Positions 1-8,038 are shown, counted from the stretch's first letter. The stretch is 12,859 bases of DNA from Baffinella frigidus (GCA_026770585.1 MU646377.1:497443-510301), one strand, 5' to 3'. A program made the numbers and translations. Notes: generated by a model from the sequence alone, not told the origin.

Positions 1-138
1 ACCCCGAAATCCTCAGGAAGAAGAGCGTAGGGGACCTCCAGAGCTTGGTCCTAGAGAGCTTTTGATTATCCTGCAGAGCTTGTCCTGCAGATCGTTGGAC
101 GCTCTCTTCCTCCCACCCCACCTGCTGGTCCTTCTGAG

Positions 139-174
139 CCTAGCTCTCTCTCAGTTAAATTGGTCTCATCATTT
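139..174 (+). mobile_element. Half copy of the CTAGCTCT hairpin element
   Basis: The segment starts CCTAGCTCT, then has AGTTAA and a CTCATCATT core in the same order and spacing as the left arm of the complete 110-bp element at 7481-7590. No matching right arm is visible downstream, so this is a truncated or decayed copy. The match was found by eye; random similarity is unlikely over this length but not excluded. Confidence 0.45.
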
Positions 175-385
175 TCTCAGTTTTCACGCCAAACGTTGAC
201 GGATTTGCACCGCACACCCACCCATCACATGTCAACTTCATAAATAGTCTTGCCAACCCGGAGTGAGGCAGGGCTGGAGGTTGGAGGTTGGATGATGCCC
301 TCTGGTGACCAACCCACCTGCCACCTTTCCAGCCGCATCGTCGAACCCCTGCCTACGGAACCCAAGTACTCGAGAGCGCCCCGCC

Positions 386-433
386 AAGTCCTCGAGGCTT
401 TGGAGCACAAGTCCTCGATGCTTTGGTTCCGGA
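386..433. repeat. Hairpin-like segment related to the insertion at 1165-1247
   Basis: A near-palindrome CCAAGTCCTCGAGGCTTTGG is followed by AGCACAAGTCCTCG and a TTTGGTTC stretch. The same AGCACAAGTCCTCG followed by TTTGGTTC occurs in the right half of the hairpin at 1174-1224, so the two are probably copies of one element. No coding role is evident. Confidence 0.4.
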
Positions 434-737
434 GGATAGCGCATCAGCTGGTTCTGGAGAGAGATTGGTATTTTGTTGCCAGACAACCATCGCCAGCACC
501 GCACATGCCCTACGCATTGTGCTACCTACTGTACCCCGTGTCGGCCGCTCTTCCGAGTAAAGGTCTAGTGGCCGCGTTCGTGCTCGTTTCAATGAAGTGA
601 CTTTCTCTCCCTTCAGGGAGACGCATTCCACCGGGCCTTGTCTCCCGTATCTCCCTTACGGTCCGTGTGGTCATTTCCTCTTAATCCTTTTAATCAATTC
701 TTCTCTGAGACCTGCAGGAAGACGACCTCCATCAGGC

Positions 738-812
738 TGAAGCGTGTGTCAACTTAATACATTGAAGCGTGTGTCAACTTAAGACATTGAAGCGTGTGTC
801 AAGTTAACACAG
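738..812. repeat. 25-bp tandem repeat, three copies
   Basis: A unit beginning TGAAGCGTGTGTCAACTTAA starts at 738, 763 and 788, with a period of exactly 25 bp. The third copy has AAGTTAAC in place of AACTTAA. It lies just upstream of the exon at 832, in presumed intron or upstream sequence. No function is inferred. Confidence 0.85.
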
Positions 813-831
813 CTCGGCTTCCCCCCTGCAG

Positions 832-2998
832 GGAGACGCACTCGATCGCGCGGTACATCTGCGGCAAGAACAAGCTCGAGACCTTGTACCCCGCGGACGT
901 GCAGAAGCGCGCCTTGGTCGACTCCCAGGTAAACCATGCACCCCAAACCCTAACTCCTAAATCCCAAACCATAAGCCATAAACCCTCAACCCTAGACCCT
1001 AAACCCTAAACCCTAAACCCTCACCCATAAACCCTAATCCCTAAACCCTACATCCTAAACCCTAAACCCTTAAACCCGAAACCCGAAACCCGAAACCCGA
1101 AACGGCGACCCAGTAACCCGCCCGGCGCGCGCAGCTCGACTGGCAGCTCTCGGCGCTCTACCCGTGAACCTCCTGAACCAAACCCTCGAGGACTGTCAGC
1201 ACAAGTCCTCGCGGGTTTGGTTCACGAGAAGAGGGTTCAGACCGTGAGATGCACCCGTGCACCCGCACCCACCTCTAGATTTGTCTGGCACGTCCCCCAT
1301 CTAGAACATTGTCTTCTTCTAGAACATTCTTTTCTGACACGTTCCTGTGTCCAGAACATTCTCTGCTGACACAATCCTCTGGGGGGCACAGCTCGACTGG
1401 CAGCTCTCGTCGTTCTACCCGTGCGTGCGCACCCACCTCTACGAGCACATCGGCTTTGCGGGCCCGTCTTCGGAGGAGGTCCCGCCCACCCTAATCCGGG
1501 AACATCATTTATCGTAGTATACGTTGTATACTTGGTGATATACGACTCTGGGTAGGTGGCCTTTCGACATCTACTTGTCTCGTGTCGCCTCCCCCGAGCA
1601 AAATGGGCAACGAAATTTACTGCACAGTAGGCTCATACTAGTAATGATAAAGCAATTGTGTTGTAAATTTCGTGGCCCACATTTCGTTGCCCACCTCTAC
1701 GAGCACATCGGCTTCAAAAGGCTCGTCCTCCGAGGAGGTCCCGCCCCCCCCCAATCTGCGGAAACGGAGGGGGGGGGGTGCTTTCTGGCAACGAAATTTA
1801 CCACACAATTGGGTGTTACTAGTAGTTGTAAAGCATTCGTGTAGTAACTTTCGTTGCCACGAAAGTAATATTTCTATTCGTTTCCGGAGTTGGACCTCTA
1901 CGCGCACATCGGCTTCGCGGGCCCGTCCTCCTCAGAGGTCCCCACCAAACCAATGGCTCAAGTGTGTGTAAAGCGAAAGTACCGCTCCCGCCCAAGGCTC
2001 ACCTCGCCCCCCCCACCCACAGGACAAGACTGCGGCGGAGGCGAAGTTCGCGGCGGACCTCTGGCCGACGCTCCAGTTCTTCCAGAAGGGCAACGGCGCC
2101 GCCATCACGGTCTCAACCCTCTTCTCCTGAACCCTGGACCCTGAACCCTGAACCCTGCGGGGCGCCAAAGAAGAGCACACAGTAGGGGCGGAGTCCCGGG
2201 AGAGGAGGCAGCTGGCGCGCCTGATGTTCTTTAACCCTACACCCTCAACCCTAAACGCAAGGTTGCGGGCGTATTCTGCGGCGTCGCGCCCCACAATTCA
2301 TAAGTTCATTATTGACTTTCAGAGGTGTCTCATCCTCCTGCGTGTCCGAGGAGGATCAAGTCCATAGCGGCTTATTCCATAGCGGCGTATTCAGCACTAA
2401 CGTTTTAGTCAACTTGCAGGTCGCGGACGTGTTCCTCGGGATCGCGCTCCACTTCGTCTGCAAGCGGCTCCCCGACGGCTTCATCGCCAAGACCGAGGTT
2501 GCCCACACACCCTTGTTAAATGTCGATTGTAGGCGTTTTGTACGGAGTTGGTCACGCGTCTCCCCCAAAAGCGGGGCGACACGTGACCAAACAGACAGGT
2601 CCGAGCCCCTGCCTGGTCCCTAATACTATTAATAGAGGTCTGTATTACTCAGGCCACATCCTCCAATTGATCCAGCCTAGCTCTGATCTGATCGCCTCTG
2701 CATCAACGCTAAGACCGAGCTCCTGCCTGCTCCGTTAGGTTCTTTTAACTCCCGCCATAGGCGGACACTGGAACGTATCGTGCCGGTAGTAACTTGTTGT
2801 ACCGCGCGCTCAGAGACCGGTACAAATTCCGGACGTGACAGTACTGACGTGGCGGTCCACGTTTGGAGGCATTGACACCCATTTCTTCCGATGCGGCAGG
2901 GCGTGAAGGAGTATGCGGCCAAGGTGAAGGCCTCGCTCCCCAAGTGGGCCGAGTACATGGGCGACTCGGAGGGCTTCTACACCCCGCCCGCCAAGTAG
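832..2998 (+). CDS. Glutathione S-transferase-like protein, 3' part (five exons, 5' end outside the window)
   Basis: Exons are 832-928, 1392-1478, 2023-2109, 2420-2497 and 2900-2998, all with GT-AG borders and a continuous frame, giving 148 residues and a TAG stop. The first starts in mid-codon and encodes ETHSIARY. This resembles the GST glutathione-binding motif (E/Q)-S-x-A-I-x-R-Y, with Thr in place of Ser, and is followed by LYPADVQKRALVD, the usual start of the all-alpha C-terminal domain. The third-to-fourth exon join creates ITVADVFLG, which fits the conserved GST N-capping box (S/T)-x-x-D. The product ends SEGFYTPPAK. GSTs of this kind run to about 200-220 residues, so roughly 65-70 N-terminal residues, including the thioredoxin-like fold, are missing upstream. 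Known family members conjugate glutathione to electrophiles, mostly in the cytosol. Class and substrate cannot be told. No targeting signal is visible because the N-terminus is absent. Confidence 0.8.
929..1134 (+). repeat. Intronic telomere-like heptamer array (CCCTAAA, CCCGAAA)
   Basis: The array begins with the splice donor (GTAAACC) and runs as CCCTAAA-type heptamers, then CCCGAAA units near 1075-1102. It ends before the CAG at 1132-1134 that precedes a broken exon copy. It lies within the first visible intron of the GST-like gene. Confidence 0.85.
1135..1274 (+). pseudogene. Broken copy of the GST exon, split by a hairpin insertion
   Basis: A good acceptor (GCGCGCAG) is followed by 30 bases encoding LDWQLSALYP, nearly the same as the start of the intact exon at 1392 (LDWQLSSFYP). 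A TGA follows at once (1165-1167), because the copy is interrupted by the hairpin at 1165-1247. Homology resumes around 1253-1273 with the CGCACCCACCTCTA part of the exon. No donor follows. It is a decayed tandem duplicate; splicing to it would truncate the protein. Confidence 0.7.
1165..1247. mobile_element. Short hairpin insertion inside an exon copy
   Basis: Inverted arms TGAACCAAACCCTCGAGGAC (1174-1193) and its reverse complement with one mismatch (1205-1224) are separated by 11 bases. The hexamer CCGTGA occurs at both edges (1162-1167 and 1242-1247) and could be a target-site duplication. It encodes no protein. A MITE-like or introner-like element is the simplest reading; a simple local inverted duplication is the alternative. 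Confidence 0.6.
1604..1679. mobile_element. MITE/introner-like hairpin element, copy A
   Basis: The 76-bp element is bounded by TGGGCAACGAAATTTAC and its reverse complement with one mismatch (1663-1679). The core shares ACTAGTA, TAAAGCA and GTGT spacing with copy B at 1786. An extra terminal-repeat fragment, TTTCGTTGCCCA, follows at 1683-1694, so the right end is rearranged or nested. It lies in the intron after the intact exon at 1392-1478 and directly before another exon copy. No coding capacity. Confidence 0.75.
1692..1737 (+). pseudogene. Frameshifted 3' half copy of the GST exon
   Basis: The segment encodes HLYEHIGF and then runs one base longer than the intact exon (1435-1478), so the frame shifts before the conserved GAG|GT donor-like end. 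It begins right after the inverted-repeat remnant of element A. A real exon is unlikely here because it has no own acceptor and breaks the frame. Confidence 0.65.
1786..1859. mobile_element. MITE/introner-like hairpin element, copy B
   Basis: The 74-bp element is bounded by TGGCAACGAAATTTAC (1786-1801) and GTAACTTTCGTTGCCA (1844-1859), a 16-bp inverted repeat with one mismatch. The flanks extend the pairing further (CTTTC before, CGAAAG after). The interior is also largely self-complementary (CACACAAT against ATTCGTGT), so almost the whole element can fold. It shares its core with copy A and is much less GC-rich than the exons. Confidence 0.8.
1893..1937 (+). pseudogene. In-frame 3' half copy of the GST exon
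   Basis: Forty-five bases encode DLYAHIGFAGPSSSE, closely matching HLYEHIGFAGPSSEE at the end of the intact exon, and they end with a GAG|GT donor-like border. A possible acceptor AG lies just upstream at 1888-1889. The copy keeps the frame, so it could be an alternative or mutually exclusive exon end, but it lacks the LDWQLSSFYP half. A decayed duplicate is more likely. Confidence 0.55.
2735..2785 (+). repeat. Dispersed repeat, CATAGGCGGACAC family, copy 1
   Basis: TTCTTTTAACTCCCGCCATAGGCGGACACTGGAACGTAT-type sequence lies in the last intron of the GST-like gene. It matches 11644-11694 with scattered substitutions, and its CATAGGCGGACAC core recurs at 12505. This copy ends near CCGG and lacks the CATGCTTCCTTTCGGATCA part found in the other two. 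Confidence 0.75.
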
Positions 2999-3236
2999 TG
3001 TGGGCCGTGCCTAAGTACCACCCCCCGCGGCCTGCCCTGCAACCGTGCATCAGTGTCAACCGTGCAACCTGATCAGTGTGAACCCAAGTACCACCATCTC
3101 CTCAAGAGTGCGGTGGGCGTGGCCTTCGATGTGAGTGTAATACAAAGCACCAAAGCGCCATCAAAGTAGGTTGAGCAGTGGCGCTAACGTCATCCCGAGG
3201 CGGGCGCGTCCTGTGGGTAGGTTGGGGACCTCCTAC

Positions 3237-3263
3237 GGTTCTTGGTTCTTGGTTCTTGGTTCT
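3237..3263 (+). repeat. 7-bp tandem repeat GGTTCTT, nearly four copies
   Basis: GGTTCTT repeats head to tail from 3237 and ends with a partial fourth unit. The period equals that of the telomere-like arrays, but the sequence is unrelated and the unit is perfect. Confidence 0.8.
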
Positions 3264-4058
3264 GAAGGAACTGGCATGTACCCAGCGGCGATGTTATTGC
3301 CCCCGGGGACTGGAGGCGACCCGATACCAGATCGCGCCGACGCAGTGGGGAACTCCGACGAGGCTCAAACAATGGCTCCAACAGCGAAGAGAAAATGGCT
3401 CCAATGGTGCAGAGGAAGCGAGCGGGCATATCTCGTTTCAGGAAGGTGGTACATACAGAGTAACATGAATGCGGAGGTGTGAAGGGCCTCTGCACGCCCT
3501 CTTGAAAAACCGCGCCGGACGCCCCCCTGTGGCCTTTCTGGATCACGCCAGGCCCCACGTCGCTATTTCCTGGCTGCATGTGGCTGCTGAGTGGACCTCG
3601 CCTAGAGTCGTGGGGCCTGCCTTGACCTTTCGAAGAGGCAGGGGTACTCGAGAGACCTTGCGAGAATATTTTTATAACGGGCCAGATGTTTATCAATTCT
3701 GATCTCGCTCATAATAGCTTCCCCAGTTCGCCTGCAGGGGCACCTCGCTCAGAAGGAGCCGCCCACCTTAGGACCACCGCAGGGACCTAGGTATCGGCCT
3801 ACTATGGTTGGCACCGGCGGGCGACGTCTCCGCCTCTGTGCGGGCGCCCCGCGCGCTGCCCAGCGTGCTTTTGGCAAGTCGAGCTTTGCTGCCATTTTAA
3901 CGGCAACGCCCGCCCGCGGCCCGCCCTACCCGTGTGTTGGCGGCCGCTAGAACCTAGACTCCTTCACACCGATGTGACGGGCTTGGGCTCCCCTACCGGA
4001 TCCCGGCGAGAGAAGATCGGTCGAAAAAAACGGCGAGGTACAGACCGGGCCTCAACTT

Positions 4059-4093
4059 CCAGGGAATTCCCTGGATTTTCAGGGAATTCCCTG
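4059..4093. repeat. Pair of perfect palindromes around GAATTC
   Basis: CCAGGGAATTCCCTGG (4059-4074) and CAGGGAATTCCCTG (4080-4093) are each perfect palindromes and are separated by five bases. Together they can form two hairpins or one larger structure. A protein-binding site or a relic of a hairpin element is possible. Confidence 0.85.
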
Positions 4094-4132
4094 GTCTGGG
4101 CATAGCCACTACGCATAGCCCTACTGTAGTGT

Positions 4133-4188
4133 GAACGCTACTGGCCCCACGTCTCACGAGGAACGCTACTGGCCCCACGTCTCACGAG
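4133..4188. repeat. 28-bp perfect tandem duplication
   Basis: GAACGCTACTGGCCCCACGT followed by CTCACGAG occurs twice back to back, at 4133 and 4161, with no difference. It looks recent. Confidence 0.9.
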
Positions 4189-4745
4189 GATGCCTCAGTC
4201 TTTCGTTAGATTTACTCGAGAGGTCACGCGGGCTTTAGAAGGCCCGCAATTACCAGTCAACTCTCTCTACTTAGGAGGCCTAAGTGAATCTACTTCGAAG
4301 GCCCAAGTGGCGTCCTCATAACCTTGCGTCCTTACATGCCCTTAGAGCCTAGATACCCACATGTAGGGCCCTAGGGGGGGGCGCTTTCTTATGAGCGAGG
4401 TGCCCCTGTACAGAGGGCGAGTCTCGCCTCAGGAACGGCGTGGGATACGCCCGCGTCGGGATGCATGTACGTAGGCCCGTCTCGGGAGTGATAGGTCCGC
4501 CTGTTCTGTCAACAGAATCGACCTCATGTATGCGTCTTCGTAATTTCGAGATTCCTAGGATTCTAAGAAGCCCTGCATGTACCGTAAAATCCTCAGGCGA
4601 TGCTGTCTTTAATCGCCAGCAATCTCCGTAACGAGACTTCACGTTCTCAGGGGGGGGGGATGTGATTACTTTCTGGATCTGACGGCCCGAGGCGGGCTCG
4701 TTTTAGACCAAGTCGTCACAGGAAACACCGTTTCTCATCCACAGT

Positions 4746-5126
4746 TTATTCATCACACATGGTACACGTTGTAGCACCCACGGCGTCAGACCCATCCTTC
4801 CGAACGGAGATGTACATGTAATGCAGCACTTCACGACTCGGCGCGTCCACGCAACTCCACCTGCTCCCGACACATTCTTCTTCAGAACCAAGCCCTCTCA
4901 CCCACCATGTCAGGTTGCGAGCCCAAAGAGAGTCTCTGCCGCGTGTAAACTCCGTCGATGTGACTTTTGAAAACGTCAACTTCGGAGCAACGCGCGGCGG
5001 CAGTGCGTGAGTGGTCAGGCCCCCGTGAAGGGGCTGCTTCGTGTTCGCATCACAGCCTCGGCTAAGATAGCGGTACTGAAAATGTAGATCATCCCACAAA
5101 CGCACGTGCGCCTCCACAAACAAGAC
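4746..5126 (-). CDS. Doubtful open frame, possible last exon of a minus-strand gene
   Basis: The open frame runs on the minus strand to a TAA at 4746-4748 that lies inside an AATAAA (4745-4750). It has no ATG start; it could be entered in phase 0 through an acceptor-like TTTGTAG ending at 5127. The predicted ~126-residue peptide has a mixed composition with several Trp and Tyr (for example LWDDLHFQYRYL and VLHYMYISVRKDG) and no recognised domain. Codon use is less GC-rich at third positions than in the two main genes. It could be a chance frame. Confidence 0.22.
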   Translation of the reverse strand, partial: VLFVEAHVRLWDDLHFQYRYLSRGCDANTKQPLHGGLTTHALPPRVAPKLTFSKVTSTEFTRGRDSLWARNLTWWVRGLGSEEECVGSRWSCVDAPSREVLHYMYISVRKDGSDAVGATTCTMCDE

Positions 5127-5330
5127 ATGCTACAAACAGAGACGTGCGTGCACCTGGGGCGAGGCGGCGCGACACAGATTTGCATCTCGCGCCCGGCGGC
5201 TTGTCGCGCGAGCGTTGATTGCTGCTGCTGGTGTTGCAGGATGCGCGCCCCTGGGGTGAACGCTCCTGAAAACCTGACGAGGCACCTGCGGAGAGCGAGG
5301 GCGCGCGCCACCGAGTCAGCGTCGATGCGG

Positions 5331-5372
5331 GGGAGGGTGGGGGAGGGGGGCAGGGTGGGAGAGTGGGAGGGA
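5331..5372 (+). repeat. G-rich tract with quadruplex potential, copy 1
   Basis: Many runs of three to six G are separated by one to four bases on the plus strand. A similar tract lies at 5768-5810, and both immediately precede the two copies of the long direct repeat. Confidence 0.6.
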
Positions 5373-5479
5373 GCAAGCGGGTCAGAGCGAAAGACTATTT
5401 TTTTGCAGCGTGATCAACATGTCGCTGCTATCTGTGCGTAACAATAGGATGTGTCGTCATCGTCCCCGCTTTCTCCCCG
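5371..5479. repeat. Long direct repeat, copy 1
   Basis: About 109 bases starting GAGCAAGCGGGTCAGAGCG match 5810-5918 with only a few substitutions, then fade; a further match CCACAATCG-GCGCG follows at 5516 and 5938. On the minus strand both copies carry the same frame ending SGDDDDTSYCYAQIAATC and a TGA. On the plus strand both carry an acceptor-like T-rich TTGCAG. Confidence 0.9.
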
Positions 5480-5809
5480 AGGCGTGTCCGGCCTCGGGAT
5501 GATGTGCCTCCCGTCCCCACAATCGCGCGCGTTACGCTTGAGGCTCGTGTTGTTGTTGGGAGGATGCGCACCTTGTCTCTCGAATCTGAAGCTGACGCCG
5601 TCTCTTCTCGGTCCGTCCCGCCACCCGAAGACTCTCCTCCCCCTCGACATGTTGTAAAGTGAGGCAGCGAGGCATCCTTAGCTGCCGTCCGGGCCTTCGA
5701 GGATCCGCTGCGCCCCTTGCGTGTCCTGCTGCTGAGGGAGCACGCGAGGTTCGTGAGAAACAGAAGCCGGGGAGGGGGGGTGGGGGAGGTGGAGGGGCGA
5801 GTGGGAAGG

Positions 5810-5918
5810 GAGCAAGCGGGTCAGAGCGAAAGACTATTTTGTTGCAGCGTGATCAACATGTCGCTGCTATCTGTGCGTAACAATAGGATGTGTCGTCATC
5901 ATCCCCGCTGTTTCCCCG
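5810..5918. repeat. Long direct repeat, copy 2
   Basis: The second copy lies 439 bases downstream of the first and, like it, follows a G-rich tract (5768-5810). It overlaps the 3' end of the minus-strand gene that starts at 6267, so the duplication may have copied the 3' end of that gene. Confidence 0.9.
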
Positions 5919-6267
5919 GAGGGAAACCTTCCATTCCCACAATCGAGCGCGCTGGCGCGGCTTGTGGCTGTGTGGCGCGCGATGCGCGTGGTGCACGGGC
6001 GGGCAGCGCGGTTCTCACCAGTGAATCGGCAGCGAACGACTCGTTGCCGGGATCGCGCTCGCCGCTCGCCGCCTGGGGGAGGTCGCCCTGCACCGCCTCG
6101 CGCCGCTTGCGGATCTGCTCCGCGAGGTGCGACTCGTACACGAACACGGGCCTCTGCGCGATCTCCTCGTCGATCTCGGGCTCCGACGACTCCTCGAGCA
6201 CCACCTCGTCGGGGAGCCGCCGCGGGGGGTCGCACTCGATGAGCCGCCACCTCGGAGGCGCGTCCAT
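5899..6267 (-). CDS. Hypothetical protein, minus strand, possibly spliced
   Basis: The frame starts at the first in-frame ATG (6267) and begins MDAPPRWRLIECDPPRRLP, followed by an acidic EESSEPEIDEEIAQ segment and a YESHLAEQIRKRREAVQ stretch that could form a helix. Unspliced, it ends at TGA 5899-5901 (122 residues). An alternative uses a good donor G|GTGAGA (GT at 6018-6017) in phase 0 and an acceptor CAG ending at 5952. That adds 32 residues ending SGDDDDTSYCYAQIAATC and stops at 5853-5855 (115 residues). No family is recognised and no targeting signal is seen. It is divergent from the gene at 6405, with 137 bases between the start codons. The composition of the first 83 codons looks like real coding sequence; the 3' part is uncertain. 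Confidence 0.45.
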   Translation of the reverse strand: MDAPPRWRLIECDPPRRLPDEVVLEESSEPEIDEEIAQRPVFVYESHLAEQIRKRREAVQGDLPQAASGERDPGNESFAADSLVRTALPARAPRASRATQPQAAPARSIVGMEGFPPGKQRG

Positions 6268-6404
6268 CGCTCGCTCGGATCCTCTCGCGAATCCCTCTGC
6301 GGATTTTCTTGCTCGTGTTGCCGCCCAAATTTCCAAGGGCTCCAACGTCAACTAGGTCAAAATCTCCTCAAAAGTTGCCGATTGACTTGGCTCTATTCCT
6401 GGGC
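6268..6404. promoter_or_regulatory. Presumed shared promoter region between divergent genes
   Basis: The 137 bases separate the ATG at 6267 (minus) from the ATG at 6405 (plus) and must contain the 5' UTRs and start-site elements of both if both gene models hold. No TATA box is evident. The right half is more AT-rich (CAAAATCTCCTCAAAAGTTG) than the flanking exons. The call rests on gene arrangement, not on a recognised motif. Confidence 0.35.
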
Positions 6405-8038
6405 ATGGCGACGATGCGGCACTTGGCGCTCGCCCCGGCGTGCCTGGGCGTGCTCCTCGTGCTGGCGCTAACCCTCACAGGGAGCGAGGAGCGCGCCTCG
6501 GCTGGCGACCCGGTTTCGCTGCTGTCGGACGCGGAGTGCGAGTCGAAGATTGCTGCCATTTCGGCCGCACTCGGTACCTCGGTGGCGGCATACAAGCAGA
6601 ACCGCGTGGAGCAGGGGCTCTCTGCGGGGTGCACCTCCTCCGTCGCCCCCGCACGTTCCCAGAAGGCGCCTCATGCCCAGCTGGTTCACACGGCCAGCAG
6701 CAGCGGGGACTTTATGCACGCTCTTTTTGGGAGTCTGTTCGACGACGAGCCCAAGAAGCTGGCCAACCTCGCGGCGAAGAATCCCGTTGCGACTCCCCCG
6801 CGGCTCGCCGCTGGACAGCAGATGCAGCAGCGGGCGCAGCGCCCCTCCGCTCACCAGCTCTTCCACGCTCCTCTCGTGGCTCCTCAGCGCACCGCTGCTC
6901 CGCAGCGCACCGCTGCCCCGGAGGTGGCTGCCCCGCAAGTGGCTGCCCCGGAGGTGGCTGCCCCGGCGGTGGCGGCTCCGGCGGTGCACTTGGCCGGGCA
7001 TGAGTCGATCTCGGACATGGAGCGCGAGGCGAACGCGTTGGGGTACGCCCTGGTCCCGACCAAGCTGGAGAAGACGGCGGAGGCCAGCGGGCTCCGCCTG
7101 GCCCACCTCCCCACCGAGTCCCCATCAACATACCCCGCGGAGGAGCGCTTCTCCGCGGCGACGGTGCAGCTCGCCGCGAAGCCCGAGCGGCATCAAGATT
7201 CGCGCGCCCGGGAGCGCACCCAGGAGGATGTGCGCGCCCTGCACCGCGCAGAGGCCCGCGAGCGCTCTCGCGCGGAGGTGCGCGCGCAGAAGCGCGACGA
7301 CAGCTCCCACGCGCAGCACAACACCAAGGAGGAGGCGCTCGCGGCGCGGCTCCGCGCGCAGGACCGCGCCGAGCGCGCGTCCTCCATGGCGCGGCTCCGC
7401 CAAGAGTCGCGCGCCAAGAGCCACGAGGAGGCGCGCGCGGTAAACCCTGCACCCTAAACCCTAAACCCCAGACCCTAAACCTAGCTCTGTTCGAGTTAAG
7501 TTTCGTTTCATCATTGGATGGTTAATTTGTACTGGACATCCTTCTTTAAAACTAATAATGATGAGCCGAGATTCAGTGGGACAGAGCTAGTAAAACCTGA
7601 AACCCTAAACCCTCAACCCTCAACCCTTAACCCTCAACCCTCAACCAGGCGCGCACGGCGATCTTGCGCTACGACCACGTCATGTCGTTCGGCGCGGGTG
7701 GGGACCCTCACCCTCAACGCACTCCTTGAGCCTTCCTAAATCCTGAACCCTAAACCCTACACCCTACACCCTAAACCCTAAACCCTGGACCCTGGACCCC
7801 AAACCATGAACCCTGAACCCTAAACCCCGAACCCTCAAACCTGAACCCCAAACCCCACACCCTCAATAAACCCCCAAACGCTGTACCCTGAACAGCGAAC
7901 CCTGAACACTGAACCCTGAACTCTGAATGCTAAACCCTAGACCCTGAACTGTAAAGCAGGCGGGGGGGGGAAGGCGCGGCAGCAGTCGCTCGCGCTCAAG
8001 GAGGTTGATGCGCACGCGGAGGAGGTTAACCCTCAATC

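Larger units (their letters stand above)
1..831. other. 5' flank or intron of the GST-like gene, no recognised exon
   Basis: I find no reading frame here that matches the missing N-terminal thioredoxin-like half of a GST; the open frame at 250-600 on the plus strand has no recognisable composition or motif. The stretch holds a half copy of a hairpin element (139-174), a hairpin-like segment (about 386-433), a 25-bp tandem repeat (738-812), and two short echoes of the following exon border, near 612-627 and 713-725 (a CAG followed by GGAGACGCA-like sequence). It is probably an intron, or upstream sequence, of the gene that becomes visible at 832. Confidence 0.5.
2999..4744. other. Intergenic region with simple and palindromic repeats, no confident gene
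   Basis: The GST stop is followed by about 170 bases containing two CAAGTACCACC/TAAGTACCACC stretches, probably 3' UTR and flank. The rest has open frames on both strands (a minus-strand frame spans 3190-3696), but none has protein-like composition, splice support or a recognised motif. Landmarks are a 7-bp tandem at 3237-3263, twin palindromes at 4059-4093, a 28-bp duplication at 4133-4188, a small hairpin ACTTAGG/CCTAAGT at 4269-4285, and poly-G runs near 4373 and 4651. Confidence 0.5.

Noticed and set aside
738-812. A CRISPR array
   Set aside because: The 25-bp units are directly adjacent with no spacers, and the surrounding genes are eukaryotic and spliced.
1951-1962. A relic of the dinoflagellate spliced leader (TGGCTCAAG)
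   Set aside because: Only nine bases match the end of the known leader, and they lie within an intron beside an exon copy. This is within chance and cannot be used to assign the lineage.
3190-3696. A 168-residue minus-strand open frame
   Set aside because: It crosses a 7-bp tandem repeat, has no ATG-linked context, no splice support and no recognisable motif.
5717-6355. A 212-residue plus-strand open frame
   Set aside because: It overlaps the better minus-strand gene, is Arg/Ser-rich without structure, and runs through the G-rich tract and direct repeat.
6468-7452. Long minus-strand and alternative plus-strand frames across exon 1 of the gene at 6405
   Set aside because: The GC-rich codons of the true exon suppress stops in other frames. 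Only the frame from 6405 has a signal peptide and joins in phase to later exons.
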